Below are positions 6,681 to 14,907 of a DNA stretch of 22,884 nt, one piece after another. Every line of letters starts with the position of its first letter. Positions within the stretch are counted from its first letter, which is position 1. Position numbers and translations under genes: made by a program. The notes under the pieces were generated by a model. That model was given only the letters and a program-made list of their open reading frames with translations. It was not told the DNA's origin and searched no databases. The DNA lies in the IMG/VR virus record IMGVR_UViG_3300009172_000067, positions 1-22,884 of that record; one strand, written 5' to 3'. This DNA comes from a virus.

Positions 6681-7534
6681 ATACATTTTATGGTGATAAT
6701 AATAGATGGTTTGTTGGAAAGGTCATTTCTGTAGAAGACCCGTTAGAGCAGGGAAGAGTCCGTGTTCGTATTTTTGGTGTACATCCAGAAAATTTAAATG
6801 ATGTAAAAGAAGCAGATCTCCCATGGGCACAAATTATGACTCCTATTACTGAAGGTGGTGTATCTGGTATAGGAACTACTACAGGTATCAAAAGAGGTTC
6901 TCAAGTATTTGGAATATTTTTCGATGGAAAGGAATCCCAGCTTCCGGTCGTATTTGGAAGTATACCTAGATTTGAATTTAGAGAATCTACTGAAGAACAA
7001 GTTACTGAAAAGGCTACTGTCCAACCATCGGTGAATGATGCTCAAAAAAGAGCTATCGGAAGTTCAAATGCTGAAAAAGCTTTTAACTATTTTTTATCAA
7101 AGGGATTTACAGAGAAGCAATCGGCAGGTATCCTTGGTAATCTAATAGTAGAATCTAATGTTGACCCTTTAGCAATAAATGATACTGAAAGGAAAGATGG
7201 TAGTATTGAAGGTAGTTACGGTATTGCACAATGGAATCCAGCGCCTGGCGCACAAAGATATCAAGAATTATTAGTATGGTGCGGTATTAACAATAGAGAT
7301 GTTTCTTTATTAGAAACTCAATTGGATTATATTATTTATGAATTAAATTTACGTAGTACCTATTATGAATTACATAGACTTAAAGCTGCTGAAACAATTG
7401 AAGATGCTGTTGCTGCGTTTGAAAGATATGAAAAGCCTGAAGGATGGACTAACAATAATCCTATAGCAAAATCAAGACAAAAAAGAGTAAATGCTGCAAA
7501 AACATTTTACTCAGCACAAACTGGTATTGGATAA
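6677..7534 (+). CDS. 5: gp5-like hub protein: OB domain plus phage tail lysozyme
   Basis: A 285-residue protein in two parts. Residues 9-100 match the OB-fold N-terminus of T4 gp5 (RWFVGKVISVEDPLEQGRVR, then LPWAQIMTPIT, GVSGIG, GSQVFGIFFD and VVFGSIP). Residues 128-282 are not T4 lysozyme but resemble the phage tail lysozyme group (Phage_lysozyme2): AFNYFLSKGFTEKQSAGILG, NLIVESN with likely catalytic E159, and SYGIAQW at 180-186. It would cut peptidoglycan glycan strands during tube penetration. The C-terminal triple beta-helix of T4 gp5 is absent and appears to be a separate gene at 9574. Start ATG overlaps the previous TGA (ATGA). Confidence 0.85.
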   Translation: MNTFYGDNNRWFVGKVISVEDPLEQGRVRVRIFGVHPENLNDVKEADLPWAQIMTPITEGGVSGIGTTTGIKRGSQVFGIFFDGKESQLPVVFGSIPRFEFRESTEEQVTEKATVQPSVNDAQKRAIGSSNAEKAFNYFLSKGFTEKQSAGILGNLIVESNVDPLAINDTERKDGSIEGSYGIAQWNPAPGAQRYQELLVWCGINNRDVSLLETQLDYIIYELNLRSTYYELHRLKAAETIEDAVAAFERYEKPEGWTNNNPIAKSRQKRVNAAKTFYSAQTGIG

Positions 7535-7537
7535 ATT

Positions 7538-9574
7538 ATGGCTCAAATAACACAAAAAGCTTTTAATAATAATAGAGTTGTTCTAGATCAGACGCCCAAC
7601 AGAATTATTTCTGTTACACAAAAAGGATCAGGAAAATCTTTTGGTACTGGGTTATTTGATTATACTATAGAAAACAATACAATAGTATTCAAAAAAGCAT
7701 ATGATGAGATTACTGTAATATACGAATCTAGTATTGCAGGCGAACGCGAAATAGCTACAGAAAAGCAATTATTAAATACAAGGCTTGGTAAAACTATTAC
7801 GAGCACTGTCATTCCAAGTCTTAAAGCTACTGCTGCAAAATCACAATCTAAAGCTGCATCTCTTAATCAGTCAGAGCTTTCGAAAATAGTTGGAGCCCTA
7901 GCATCTGGGTTTCAATCAATAGGAGAAGATTTTAGAGAAAACATTGGTACAACTGATGAGCCTTCTCCAGCAATATTACGTCAAGATCCTTCGGCTAGTA
8001 TTGGAATTAAAAAAACTTGTGCATTAAAAGGTGCCTTATCAATTTTTGCCGGATCGAGTGTTAATGACGGGTTTCTTAATGCAAGCGTTGGTTCTTCAGA
8101 CCCGGCCGGAATAAAGGCTTCACTCGAAGGTTTGTTAGAACTAGTTACTCCGACTGCACAAGATTTAGAAGCGGTATTAGCATCTGTATCTTCATTACCC
8201 GATTTAGTAGGTGAAGCTTCACTATCTGATCCTATTAATGAGATAACACAAGCAAGCCAAGTTGCTTCAACCCAAATTGATAGAAAATTAAATAATCCGA
8301 TAAGTAAACCTGGCATAAGCTTTATGAATTTACTTGTAAGCGCATTGAATACTGTAAAAAGCGAAGCGCCTGTAAGTCAGATCAATACTTCGGTAGTCTC
8401 ACAGAGAATTGATGAAAACGGAAGAACTGTTAATTTTAATTTAGTTGATGAAAAATCTAATACATCATTATCTGAAGCAATTACACAAAGTGATGCATCA
8501 TACATTCCAAGTACAGTTGATGTGTATGATATTAATAGCAATTCATTTAAGTGGTTTGGCGGCTTAACAGACTTAGATACGTATGTATTTGAACCAGTTG
8601 ATACGGTCGAAGAGCTAGAAGCTGAGTTAATAAATACAAAAAGAGAATTAACAGGTACGGTTATCCATTGGACGCGAACACACACAGATCAATTTATAAC
8701 TGCAAGGGATCTACATTTACGAGATCTTCAACGACAAAACAGAGCGCTTGGAAAAGACTATAGCATATACGCAAAAGAAGCCGGCATTCAATATCATTAT
8801 ATAGTATTAAGAAATGGAACAGTTCAACGTGGGCGACCACTATCTAAAACTGGGCTGACTGGTACTGCGTGGGCTAAGAGAGGAATTCATATTGCATTTG
8901 TCGCTGGATATAATTCACCGGCCGGAACTCCTAATTATGAGCAGACGCTTTCTAGTGCGTCTATAACTGAACAACAATGGTTATCATTTGAGCAAGTCTT
9001 AAAAACTTTGTATAAAGTATACCCCGGAATGTCAGTTGTAGGACACAACGATGTTAATCCAGTTTCTACTTGCCCAGGCTTTAACGTGATTGCATATACA
9101 GAGTCTAACTTTAATAAGTCAGTAGTATATGATGACGTTGCAAAATATGATGAAGCCTTTACTACCGAAGAACAAGTTAATAGGCTTTCAAAGAAAATTA
9201 TTAAAGAGACTGAAGGTGCTACTGGTCCTTTATTAAGTTTAGCAGAAAAGTTAAAGGGTGCGTTTGCACAAACAGATCCTATAACTGGGGAACAAAAAAT
9301 TCCGACTCCAACAGAGCTATTGCAGGATGCCCGAGATTATGAACAGTTTAAAGAAGAGTCTTTAAAAAATCTTACTCAGATTGAAAAGGAAATCACTAAA
9401 GCTATTACAGAAAATGGTTTAGATGATGCCCTACGGGATGCGTCTAATGCAATAAAGACAGCATTAGAAAGTGAGCTTAACATCACAGAAAATGCTACTA
9501 TAAAATCTAGGAAAAACTTACTAAATGCAAATGCAACTTATAATAGTATTGCCGGTTGGGAGGATCTACCATAA
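7538..9574 (+). CDS. Baseplate hub structural protein with N-acetylmuramoyl-L-alanine amidase domain
   Basis: A 678-residue protein. Residues about 371-525 resemble the Amidase_2/T7-lysozyme fold: TGTVIHWTRT gives H377, YHYIVLRNGTVQRGRP gives H420 and a typical strand-turn, GIHIAFVAGY is a core strand, and VGHNDVNPVSTCPGF gives H503 and C512. H377, H503 and C512 fit the three zinc ligands. Such enzymes cut the bond between muramic acid and the stem peptide. The first 370 residues (a small beta-rich start, then helical alanine/serine-rich sequence) and the last 150 residues (coiled-coil-like, K/E-rich) are of unknown role, probably structural. It lies between the gp5-like and spike genes, so it is very likely a virion hub component, not a free endolysin. 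No holin or signal peptide is seen. The start is three bases after the previous stop. Confidence 0.8.
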   Translation: MAQITQKAFNNNRVVLDQTPNRIISVTQKGSGKSFGTGLFDYTIENNTIVFKKAYDEITVIYESSIAGEREIATEKQLLNTRLGKTITSTVIPSLKATAAKSQSKAASLNQSELSKIVGALASGFQSIGEDFRENIGTTDEPSPAILRQDPSASIGIKKTCALKGALSIFAGSSVNDGFLNASVGSSDPAGIKASLEGLLELVTPTAQDLEAVLASVSSLPDLVGEASLSDPINEITQASQVASTQIDRKLNNPISKPGISFMNLLVSALNTVKSEAPVSQINTSVVSQRIDENGRTVNFNLVDEKSNTSLSEAITQSDASYIPSTVDVYDINSNSFKWFGGLTDLDTYVFEPVDTVEELEAELINTKRELTGTVIHWTRTHTDQFITARDLHLRDLQRQNRALGKDYSIYAKEAGIQYHYIVLRNGTVQRGRPLSKTGLTGTAWAKRGIHIAFVAGYNSPAGTPNYEQTLSSASITEQQWLSFEQVLKTLYKVYPGMSVVGHNDVNPVSTCPGFNVIAYTESNFNKSVVYDDVAKYDEAFTTEEQVNRLSKKIIKETEGATGPLLSLAEKLKGAFAQTDPITGEQKIPTPTELLQDARDYEQFKEESLKNLTQIEKEITKAITENGLDDALRDASNAIKTALESELNITENATIKSRKNLLNANATYNSIAGWEDLP

Positions 9575-10971
9575 TGGCTGATGAAAAAGTATTAGATGAC
9601 GATGTAGAAAGCCTTAAGCTTTCGCAAAGTGCAGAGAAGACCGATACTACTGGGCGCGATATTGACGGATTCGCTGATCCTAGTAGGTCCTTCCCACGTG
9701 AAGATTATGTATTAGATGTTACTACAAATAAAGCTGCACGAGGTCATTTTAAGAATGATTTAAAATTAGGCGGTGGGTATGTTAATGTTTCATTAGAACT
9801 CAACGACCAACCAAATTCTACGTATCCGTTGAATCAAATTAGAGAGACAGTAACAGGTCACGTAACAGAAATTGATGATACTCCTGGATCTGAAAGAATG
9901 TTATTCAAGCATCGAACTGGTGCTGGAGTAGAATTTAGATCTGATGGATCAGTTGTTGTATGTGCAAAAAATAATACCGTACAAATAACAGATGGTGATC
10001 ATAAGGTTATTGTTGAAGGTGACGGTGAACTAATATACAATGGCAATTTAAAGCTATCAGTATCAGGCGATTTTGATTTAGATGTCAAAGGCAACTTTAA
10101 TGTCCGTACTGGTGGAAATAAAGTCGGTGTTACAAATGGTTCATATAAACAAATTGTAGAAAGAAACCATGATGTTACTGTGAAGAAAAATATGTTATCA
10201 CATGTACTTGGTACTACTACACATATGAGTCTTGGCAATTATAATCATATGGTAAAGGGGAATCAGTCTAACTATGTAGAAGGTGAAGCTGAATTCTTTG
10301 TATCCGATACCCTTAAAATGACAGCACAAAACGAAGTAGTGTTATCAGCAAAAAGTGCTAATATCACGGCAAGTAGTATGACACTTATGGGAGACTCTGG
10401 TGTTATTGGTGGAACCGGAATCATTGCATATGGTAAAGGCGCAACATTTGAAGAAGGCATTACTGCTCCTACGTTCCATGGAGATCTAGATGGTACAGCT
10501 ACAACCTCTACCGTAACTCAGTCACAGAATTATGCAGAAGGGTTAACCGGCACCGCTGGGGCGATTACAAACACTATTACACCTATTCTACAATATGATG
10601 GACAAACGATCAAACCAACTACTAATATGATTGATGATTTACTTGATAAATCTGACCTTGGATATCGTAGAGTGCAAATTGATATTGGAAATGTATTAAG
10701 AAATAAAATTGACAAAACTGAGCAATATGGCGGTGTTGCAACACGAGTTTTGACTACCGCTGAAGTAAGATCTAAATTGAGAGATCCAAAGAATTATAGT
10801 AATACTAAATTTGTTGGATCGCAAATCGCAGAAGGAAAGCTGTCTCCAACCTATATTGAAAAGACACACCCAATTATAGGAAGAATAATTAAAAATGAAA
10901 GCACTTCGTTCCGTGGTAAAACTAAGTTAGGCTCTCCACCATTAGGTACAGTAAAAAGGGTTAAGTTATGA
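9574..10971 (+). CDS. Baseplate spike protein, gp5C-like triple beta-helix
   Basis: A 465-residue protein from ATG 9574, chosen because GGGAGG (9558-9563) stands at proper distance and the start overlaps the previous stop as TAATG; a TTG at 9556 is less likely. Residues about 95-130 (VTGHVTEIDDTPGSERMLFK, then GAGVEFRSDGSVV) are typical of the linker into gp5/VgrG needles. Residues 130-280 form short repeats alternating hydrophobic and polar residues (IVEGDGELIYNGN, LSVSGDFDLDVKGNFNV, VTVKKN), the pattern of a triple-stranded beta-helix. It is then followed by a fibre-like FHGDLDGTATT segment and a K/R-rich tail. It would be the membrane-piercing needle, separate here from the OB/lysozyme part. 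Confidence 0.75.
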   Translation: MADEKVLDDDVESLKLSQSAEKTDTTGRDIDGFADPSRSFPREDYVLDVTTNKAARGHFKNDLKLGGGYVNVSLELNDQPNSTYPLNQIRETVTGHVTEIDDTPGSERMLFKHRTGAGVEFRSDGSVVVCAKNNTVQITDGDHKVIVEGDGELIYNGNLKLSVSGDFDLDVKGNFNVRTGGNKVGVTNGSYKQIVERNHDVTVKKNMLSHVLGTTTHMSLGNYNHMVKGNQSNYVEGEAEFFVSDTLKMTAQNEVVLSAKSANITASSMTLMGDSGVIGGTGIIAYGKGATFEEGITAPTFHGDLDGTATTSTVTQSQNYAEGLTGTAGAITNTITPILQYDGQTIKPTTNMIDDLLDKSDLGYRRVQIDIGNVLRNKIDKTEQYGGVATRVLTTAEVRSKLRDPKNYSNTKFVGSQIAEGKLSPTYIEKTHPIIGRIIKNESTSFRGKTKLGSPPLGTVKRVKL

Positions 10972-11591
10972 ATTATGTGCCAGATCCAGTATATAATCCT
11001 GAATTCAGAAATAGGATATCAGCTAGGACTAAATTAGCACCGGGGATTGCTTTAGCTAAATTTTTAGGTGGCTATGGAGATCCAGTGACGATTGATCATA
11101 TTGATGATCAAGGCGAAAGATTAAAATTAGCTAAGCAATACTATTTGCATGCAGAAGCAATGCGAAGAATGAAAGATAATGAAGAATTTATTAATTATCG
11201 ATTAGTTGTTGCCGAAGGCTTATACAAAAAAGGATTAAATGAAACTCTTGATGTTGAAAGTATAAATGGATTGTGCGAAAAGGGACAAGCTGTTATATAT
11301 GAATTACGCAATCAGAAGGGTGAGATAGATACTGATAAGACTTTTGATTTAGCTTTGTATTGGATGCAGAATTTAGATTTTGAAAAAATGATATTAGATT
11401 ATGATATATTTGATCCGAGCGGTGATTTATATGCATGCATAGTTTTGATTATGCCAAAAATACTTGCACCATGGAATATTTCATTTAAAAACAATGTAGA
11501 AACTCGATTTAATACACATGTACAAAGCACTAATGAACTAATTGAATGTTTAATCGAGCAAAGAGATACGTCACCTAAACTTAACGTATAA
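10968..11591 (+). CDS. Conserved hypothetical baseplate-cluster protein
   Basis: A 207-residue protein of unrecognised family. It has no signal peptide or clear membrane helix. It is mostly helical and charged (helices around residues 55-75 and 85-110 with many K, E, R; then LYWMQNLDFEKMILDYDIFD and a hydrophobic YACIVLIMPKILAPW segment near residues 155-170). It begins with a proline-rich MNYVPDPVYNPEFRNR. The start overlaps the spike gene as ATGA and has AAAAGGG upstream, and a late promoter separates it from gp25 downstream. Its location between the spike and gp25 suggests a baseplate or assembly role, for example as chaperone for the spike; this is only inferred from position. Confidence 0.75.
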   Translation: MNYVPDPVYNPEFRNRISARTKLAPGIALAKFLGGYGDPVTIDHIDDQGERLKLAKQYYLHAEAMRRMKDNEEFINYRLVVAEGLYKKGLNETLDVESINGLCEKGQAVIYELRNQKGEIDTDKTFDLALYWMQNLDFEKMILDYDIFDPSGDLYACIVLIMPKILAPWNISFKNNVETRFNTHVQSTNELIECLIEQRDTSPKLNV

Positions 11592-11594
11592 ATA
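11587..11594 (+). promoter_or_regulatory. T4-type late promoter core, first of a tandem pair
   Basis: An exact TATAAATA overlapping the stop of the 207-aa gene, 25 bases before the gp25 start. A near-match TATAAATT (11593-11600) overlaps its end. Confidence 0.55.
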
Positions 11595-11599
11595 TAAAT

Positions 11600-11607
11600 T
11601 ATAAATA
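11600..11607 (+). promoter_or_regulatory. T4-type late promoter core, second of a tandem pair
   Basis: A second exact TATAAATA, 13 bases after the first and 12 bases before the gp25 ATG. A GAAGAG-like weak ribosome binding site follows at 11608-11613. The first copy leaves more leader and is the better candidate. Confidence 0.5.
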
Positions 11608-11619
11608 GAAGAGATTACC

Positions 11620-12063
11620 ATGGCAGCAAAAGCCTTTGCAATAGAAGACGGAAATCTTGGGACGCGCTCGGTTGTAACGGCGCGTACTAAGGTATATTCT
11701 GATCTAGATCTAACGTTCCAGAAAAAACCGAACGGGGATATCTATAAAAAAACAGATGCTGCAGCTGTAAAACAATCTGTTAAAACTATACTTACAACAA
11801 ATTTATTAGAAAAACCTTTTAATCCTGCATTTGGTGGAAATTTAAATTCCTTACTGTTTCAGCTTGACACTGAAGCAGATACAGACTTAATACAAGAAAG
11901 TATTGTTGTAGCGATAGAAGATTATGAACCGAGAGCAAAAGTTTTAGATGTAATCGTGAATGTGAGTGGACAAAATCATTTGGCTAAAATTACGGTTGTG
12001 TTTCAAATTATGAATACACGAGAAGTAGTATCAGTTGATGTATCAGTAACGAGGGCGAGATAA
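11620..12063 (+). CDS. 25: Baseplate wedge protein gp25
   Basis: A 147-residue protein (T4 gp25 is 132) of the gp25/GPW lysozyme-like fold family, which lacks enzymatic activity in phage baseplates. It has the typical helix AAAVKQSVKTILTT followed by LLEKPFNPAFGGNLNSLLF, and the family EPR motif in EDYEPRAKV, then two C-terminal strands. gp25 links wedges to the sheath and starts sheath assembly. It is preceded by tandem late promoters and followed directly (TAA then ATG with no gap) by gp6, so a new transcription unit for wedge genes begins here. Confidence 0.9.
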   Translation: MAAKAFAIEDGNLGTRSVVTARTKVYSDLDLTFQKKPNGDIYKKTDAAAVKQSVKTILTTNLLEKPFNPAFGGNLNSLLFQLDTEADTDLIQESIVVAIEDYEPRAKVLDVIVNVSGQNHLAKITVVFQIMNTREVVSVDVSVTRAR

Positions 12064-13893
12064 ATGGCTACAACTATAAAGTCTACAGATTTAGACTTTG
12101 ACACTATTAAGCAAAAGCTAAAAGATTATCTTAAATCTAAAGATGAATTTACAGATTATGATTTTGAAGGTGCAGCCTTATCTAATGTTTTAGATGTGTT
12201 AGCTTATAATACACACATGAATGGTCTTATTGCAAACTTTGCCTTGAATGAATCATTTTTAAATACAGCTCAGCTTAGATCTTCGATTGTGTCTCATGCC
12301 GAAGCTCTTGGGTATGTGCCAACATCTTATACAGCCGCCCGTGCATTTATAAGCGCCAGTTTGGTAATTGCAGGTGGACCGTCATCGATTACTCTACCAC
12401 GAGGAACTTTACTTGAAGCTGCGATAGGTACTACAACATACACATTTAGAACTTTAGAGGTATACTCTGCAGTTCCTTCTGCAGCAGGTGTATATCAGCT
12501 TACAACATCTACTGGATCAGTTAATATTCCGGTATATGAAGGTACTGAGAAAACCAAAACTTTCTTTGTTGGAGCAAAGGCTGAATATCAAGCTTATATC
12601 ATACCTGATAGTACAGCAGATATTAATACACTTCAGGTAAAAGTATTCGAATCTTCAACTTCAAGTGAATCATCTGGAATAACTTACGATAAGCTATCAA
12701 CCGCAGTTGATATTACCCCGGCCTCTAGATACTACCAAATAAAAGAATCACCAAATGGGTATTTTGAAGTTTTGTTTGGAGATGGAATTTCAACTGGTAT
12801 AGCTCCGGTCGCTGGTAATAAAATTGTAATCACGTATTTAACTCCTACTGGCCCTGATGCAAATGGTGCTACTGGATTTGGCAATTTCTCTTTGACTGTA
12901 GGAAATTTATCGTATACGGTTTCTGTTACTACAGAGTCTGCTTCTGCCGGAGGATCGTTTAAAGAGTCAATTGAGTCTATTAGACAGAATGCTCCTATAC
13001 GATTTGCGTCTCAGCAGAGGTTAGTAACATCAAGTGATTATAGATCTCAAATTGCTTCAAGATACAGCTCGTATTTAGATGACGTTATAGCTTGGGGTGG
13101 AGAAGATAATATACCACCAAAGTATTCTACTACATTTGTTGGACTTAAATTTAAGACTGGCGTAGCTGATATTTTACAGCAAGATATTAAAACAGATATT
13201 GTAAATGATTTAACGTCAAATCTTTCAATTATGGGTGTTGATACGTCCTTTGTTGATCCTGTTACAACGTTCTTAGAATTAGGTCTTGTTTTTAATTTAG
13301 ATCCAGACTTAACAACGTTAACACCGAAGTCAGTTGAAACTACTATTAAAACATTTATACAAACATATTTTAATACTAATTTACAAAAGTTTGGTAAAAC
13401 ATTTAGAAGATCAAATTTATTATCTGAAATTGATAATACGGATGGTGCTATTCTAAATAGTAAAATGACTGTTAAAGTTCAGCAAAGATTTACACCGATT
13501 CTTAATTCATCTTTAGCTTATGAATTAGATTTCCCGGCTGTGATTGCAGCTCCAGATGATGTTAATTATATCATAAGTTCAAATAGATTTGTGTTAGCTA
13601 ATAGCACGTGTACTATTAGGAATAGATTAAACACTAATAGGCTAGAAGTGGTGAGCTCTGGTAACGATATTATAATAGACAACTTAGGTTATTATGATGC
13701 AGCTGCTGGAAAAGTAGTAATCGAAGGATTTAAACCTTCCAGAGTACTTAACGACACTCAGATTAAAATATCAATAGTTCCTGCTAACGAAAGTACAGTT
13801 AGACCTTTAAGAAATTATATTCTAGATTTAGACTTTGCAAAATTAGCTGTAACGTCTCAACTAGATTATCAAACGACAGAACTAACATTGTAA
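12064..13893 (+). CDS. 6: Baseplate wedge protein gp6 (baseplate J-like)
   Basis: A 609-residue protein (T4 gp6 is 660). The N-terminus contains LDFDTIKQKLKDYLKSKDEF, then DYDFEGAALSNVLDVLAYNTHMN, ALNESFLNTAQLRSSIVSHA and LGYVPTSYTAARA, which is the gp6 family signature. A central beta-rich part and a QQRLVTSSDYRSQIAS segment near residue 318 match baseplate J-like proteins. gp6 dimers form the inner ring of the baseplate. Strong GAGGGCGAG sequence precedes the start inside the end of gp25. Confidence 0.93.
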   Translation: MATTIKSTDLDFDTIKQKLKDYLKSKDEFTDYDFEGAALSNVLDVLAYNTHMNGLIANFALNESFLNTAQLRSSIVSHAEALGYVPTSYTAARAFISASLVIAGGPSSITLPRGTLLEAAIGTTTYTFRTLEVYSAVPSAAGVYQLTTSTGSVNIPVYEGTEKTKTFFVGAKAEYQAYIIPDSTADINTLQVKVFESSTSSESSGITYDKLSTAVDITPASRYYQIKESPNGYFEVLFGDGISTGIAPVAGNKIVITYLTPTGPDANGATGFGNFSLTVGNLSYTVSVTTESASAGGSFKESIESIRQNAPIRFASQQRLVTSSDYRSQIASRYSSYLDDVIAWGGEDNIPPKYSTTFVGLKFKTGVADILQQDIKTDIVNDLTSNLSIMGVDTSFVDPVTTFLELGLVFNLDPDLTTLTPKSVETTIKTFIQTYFNTNLQKFGKTFRRSNLLSEIDNTDGAILNSKMTVKVQQRFTPILNSSLAYELDFPAVIAAPDDVNYIISSNRFVLANSTCTIRNRLNTNRLEVVSSGNDIIIDNLGYYDAAAGKVVIEGFKPSRVLNDTQIKISIVPANESTVRPLRNYILDLDFAKLAVTSQLDYQTTELTL

Positions 13894-13894
13894 T

Positions 13895-14872
13895 ATGGCT
13901 CATAAATTAGAAGACAGAAACAGAAGACTCTTAAACTATAAGACGTCCAAAGTCAAATCGGTAGTACCTGAATTTTTTCATTCAGAGTACCCGTCGCTTG
14001 TTACTTTTTTAGAAGCCTATTATGACTTTATGGATTCTGATGATGCTTCTAGTTTTGATACAGAAATTAGTAACCTATATTCTATTAGAGACATATCAGA
14101 AACTCCGGAAAAATATTTAAACCAGATAATATACGAACTTGGGGCTGGGTTAACTAACGGTTCTATATTTCAAGATGCTAGATTTTCAACAAAAAGATTT
14201 GCAGATCTTTATTTAGAAAAGGGTTCTAAGAAATCAGTTGAAGAATTTTTTAGAGCCTTCTTTGGGCAAGAAGTTGAAATAGTATTTCCGAAAAACAACC
14301 TTTTTATTGTAGGTGAATCTCGGATTGGTGTTGATTCATTAAGGTATATTCAAGATTATGCAAAGTATCAATTATACTCAATTGTATTAAAAGTAGGTTT
14401 GGGTGTAGATACGTATAGAGATCTATACAAAAAGTTTATACATCCAGCTGGATGGTATTTTGAAGGTGAAGCTTCGGTAATCGGAGAAGCAGTTATAGCT
14501 CCACGTGGAATTACACCATGGGGGGATTCTACTGATGTAATTAGCACAGCTAATGTTGATCCATCTATCGTATCTGAAGTTATTATGGCAGAACCATTAA
14601 TATCAGCAACTACGATCGGTGTATATGACTCTCACCTTGGAAGCTTTACCGGTGATATTGATATTAACTTTATTAATCAATACCAAGATAAGACGGTCGA
14701 AGAGCTTGATAGATTCTTTAATATTAGAGGTCTATACGATGTTAATAGCTTCACGTTTGATGATAGTAACGACCCAATTGATGGTCCGGACTTCTCAATG
14801 ACATATGATAGCTATAATATAACATTCGACAAATCAATGTTCAAGAGATACCTAGTAGACTCTTCTTTCTAG
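13895..14872 (+). CDS. 7: Baseplate wedge protein gp7-like, short form
   Basis: A 325-residue protein corresponding to only the C-terminal third of T4 gp7 (1032). Matching points are YPSLVTFLEAYYDFMD (T4: FEAFCEAYIQYL), a RDI-x-x-TPEKYL helix, DARFSTKRFADLYLEKGSKK with VEEFFRAFFGQEVEI (T4: KGIEASYKFLFKVLYNEEVEI), and KFIHPAGWYFEGE (T4: RFVHPVGFGF). This part of gp7 contacts the gp6 core in the inner wedge. The long N-terminal arms of T4 gp7 are absent. The start is one base after the gp6 stop and has no visible Shine-Dalgarno, so it is probably coupled. The last 100 residues are acidic and contain two DSYNITFD-like strands. Confidence 0.75.
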   Translation: MAHKLEDRNRRLLNYKTSKVKSVVPEFFHSEYPSLVTFLEAYYDFMDSDDASSFDTEISNLYSIRDISETPEKYLNQIIYELGAGLTNGSIFQDARFSTKRFADLYLEKGSKKSVEEFFRAFFGQEVEIVFPKNNLFIVGESRIGVDSLRYIQDYAKYQLYSIVLKVGLGVDTYRDLYKKFIHPAGWYFEGEASVIGEAVIAPRGITPWGDSTDVISTANVDPSIVSEVIMAEPLISATTIGVYDSHLGSFTGDIDINFINQYQDKTVEELDRFFNIRGLYDVNSFTFDDSNDPIDGPDFSMTYDSYNITFDKSMFKRYLVDSSF

Positions 14873-14880
14873 TATAAATA
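14873..14880 (+). promoter_or_regulatory. T4-type late promoter core TATAAATA
   Basis: An exact TATAAATA begins right after the gp7 stop and lies 27 bases before the next start at 14908; a GGATTAGGAA ribosome binding sequence lies between. It would give separate expression to the fibre-connector, gp8 and large structural genes. Confidence 0.65.
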
Positions 14881-14907
14881 CACTTATAACATTTGACGGA
14901 TTAGGAA

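Noticed and set aside
9556-9573. TTG start for the spike protein
   Set aside because: GGGAGG stands at proper distance for the ATG at 9574 and would lie inside the longer version.
7538-9574. Free endolysin or lysis gene
   Set aside because: The amidase domain is buried in a 678-residue chain among hub genes, with no holin partner, so a virion role fits better.
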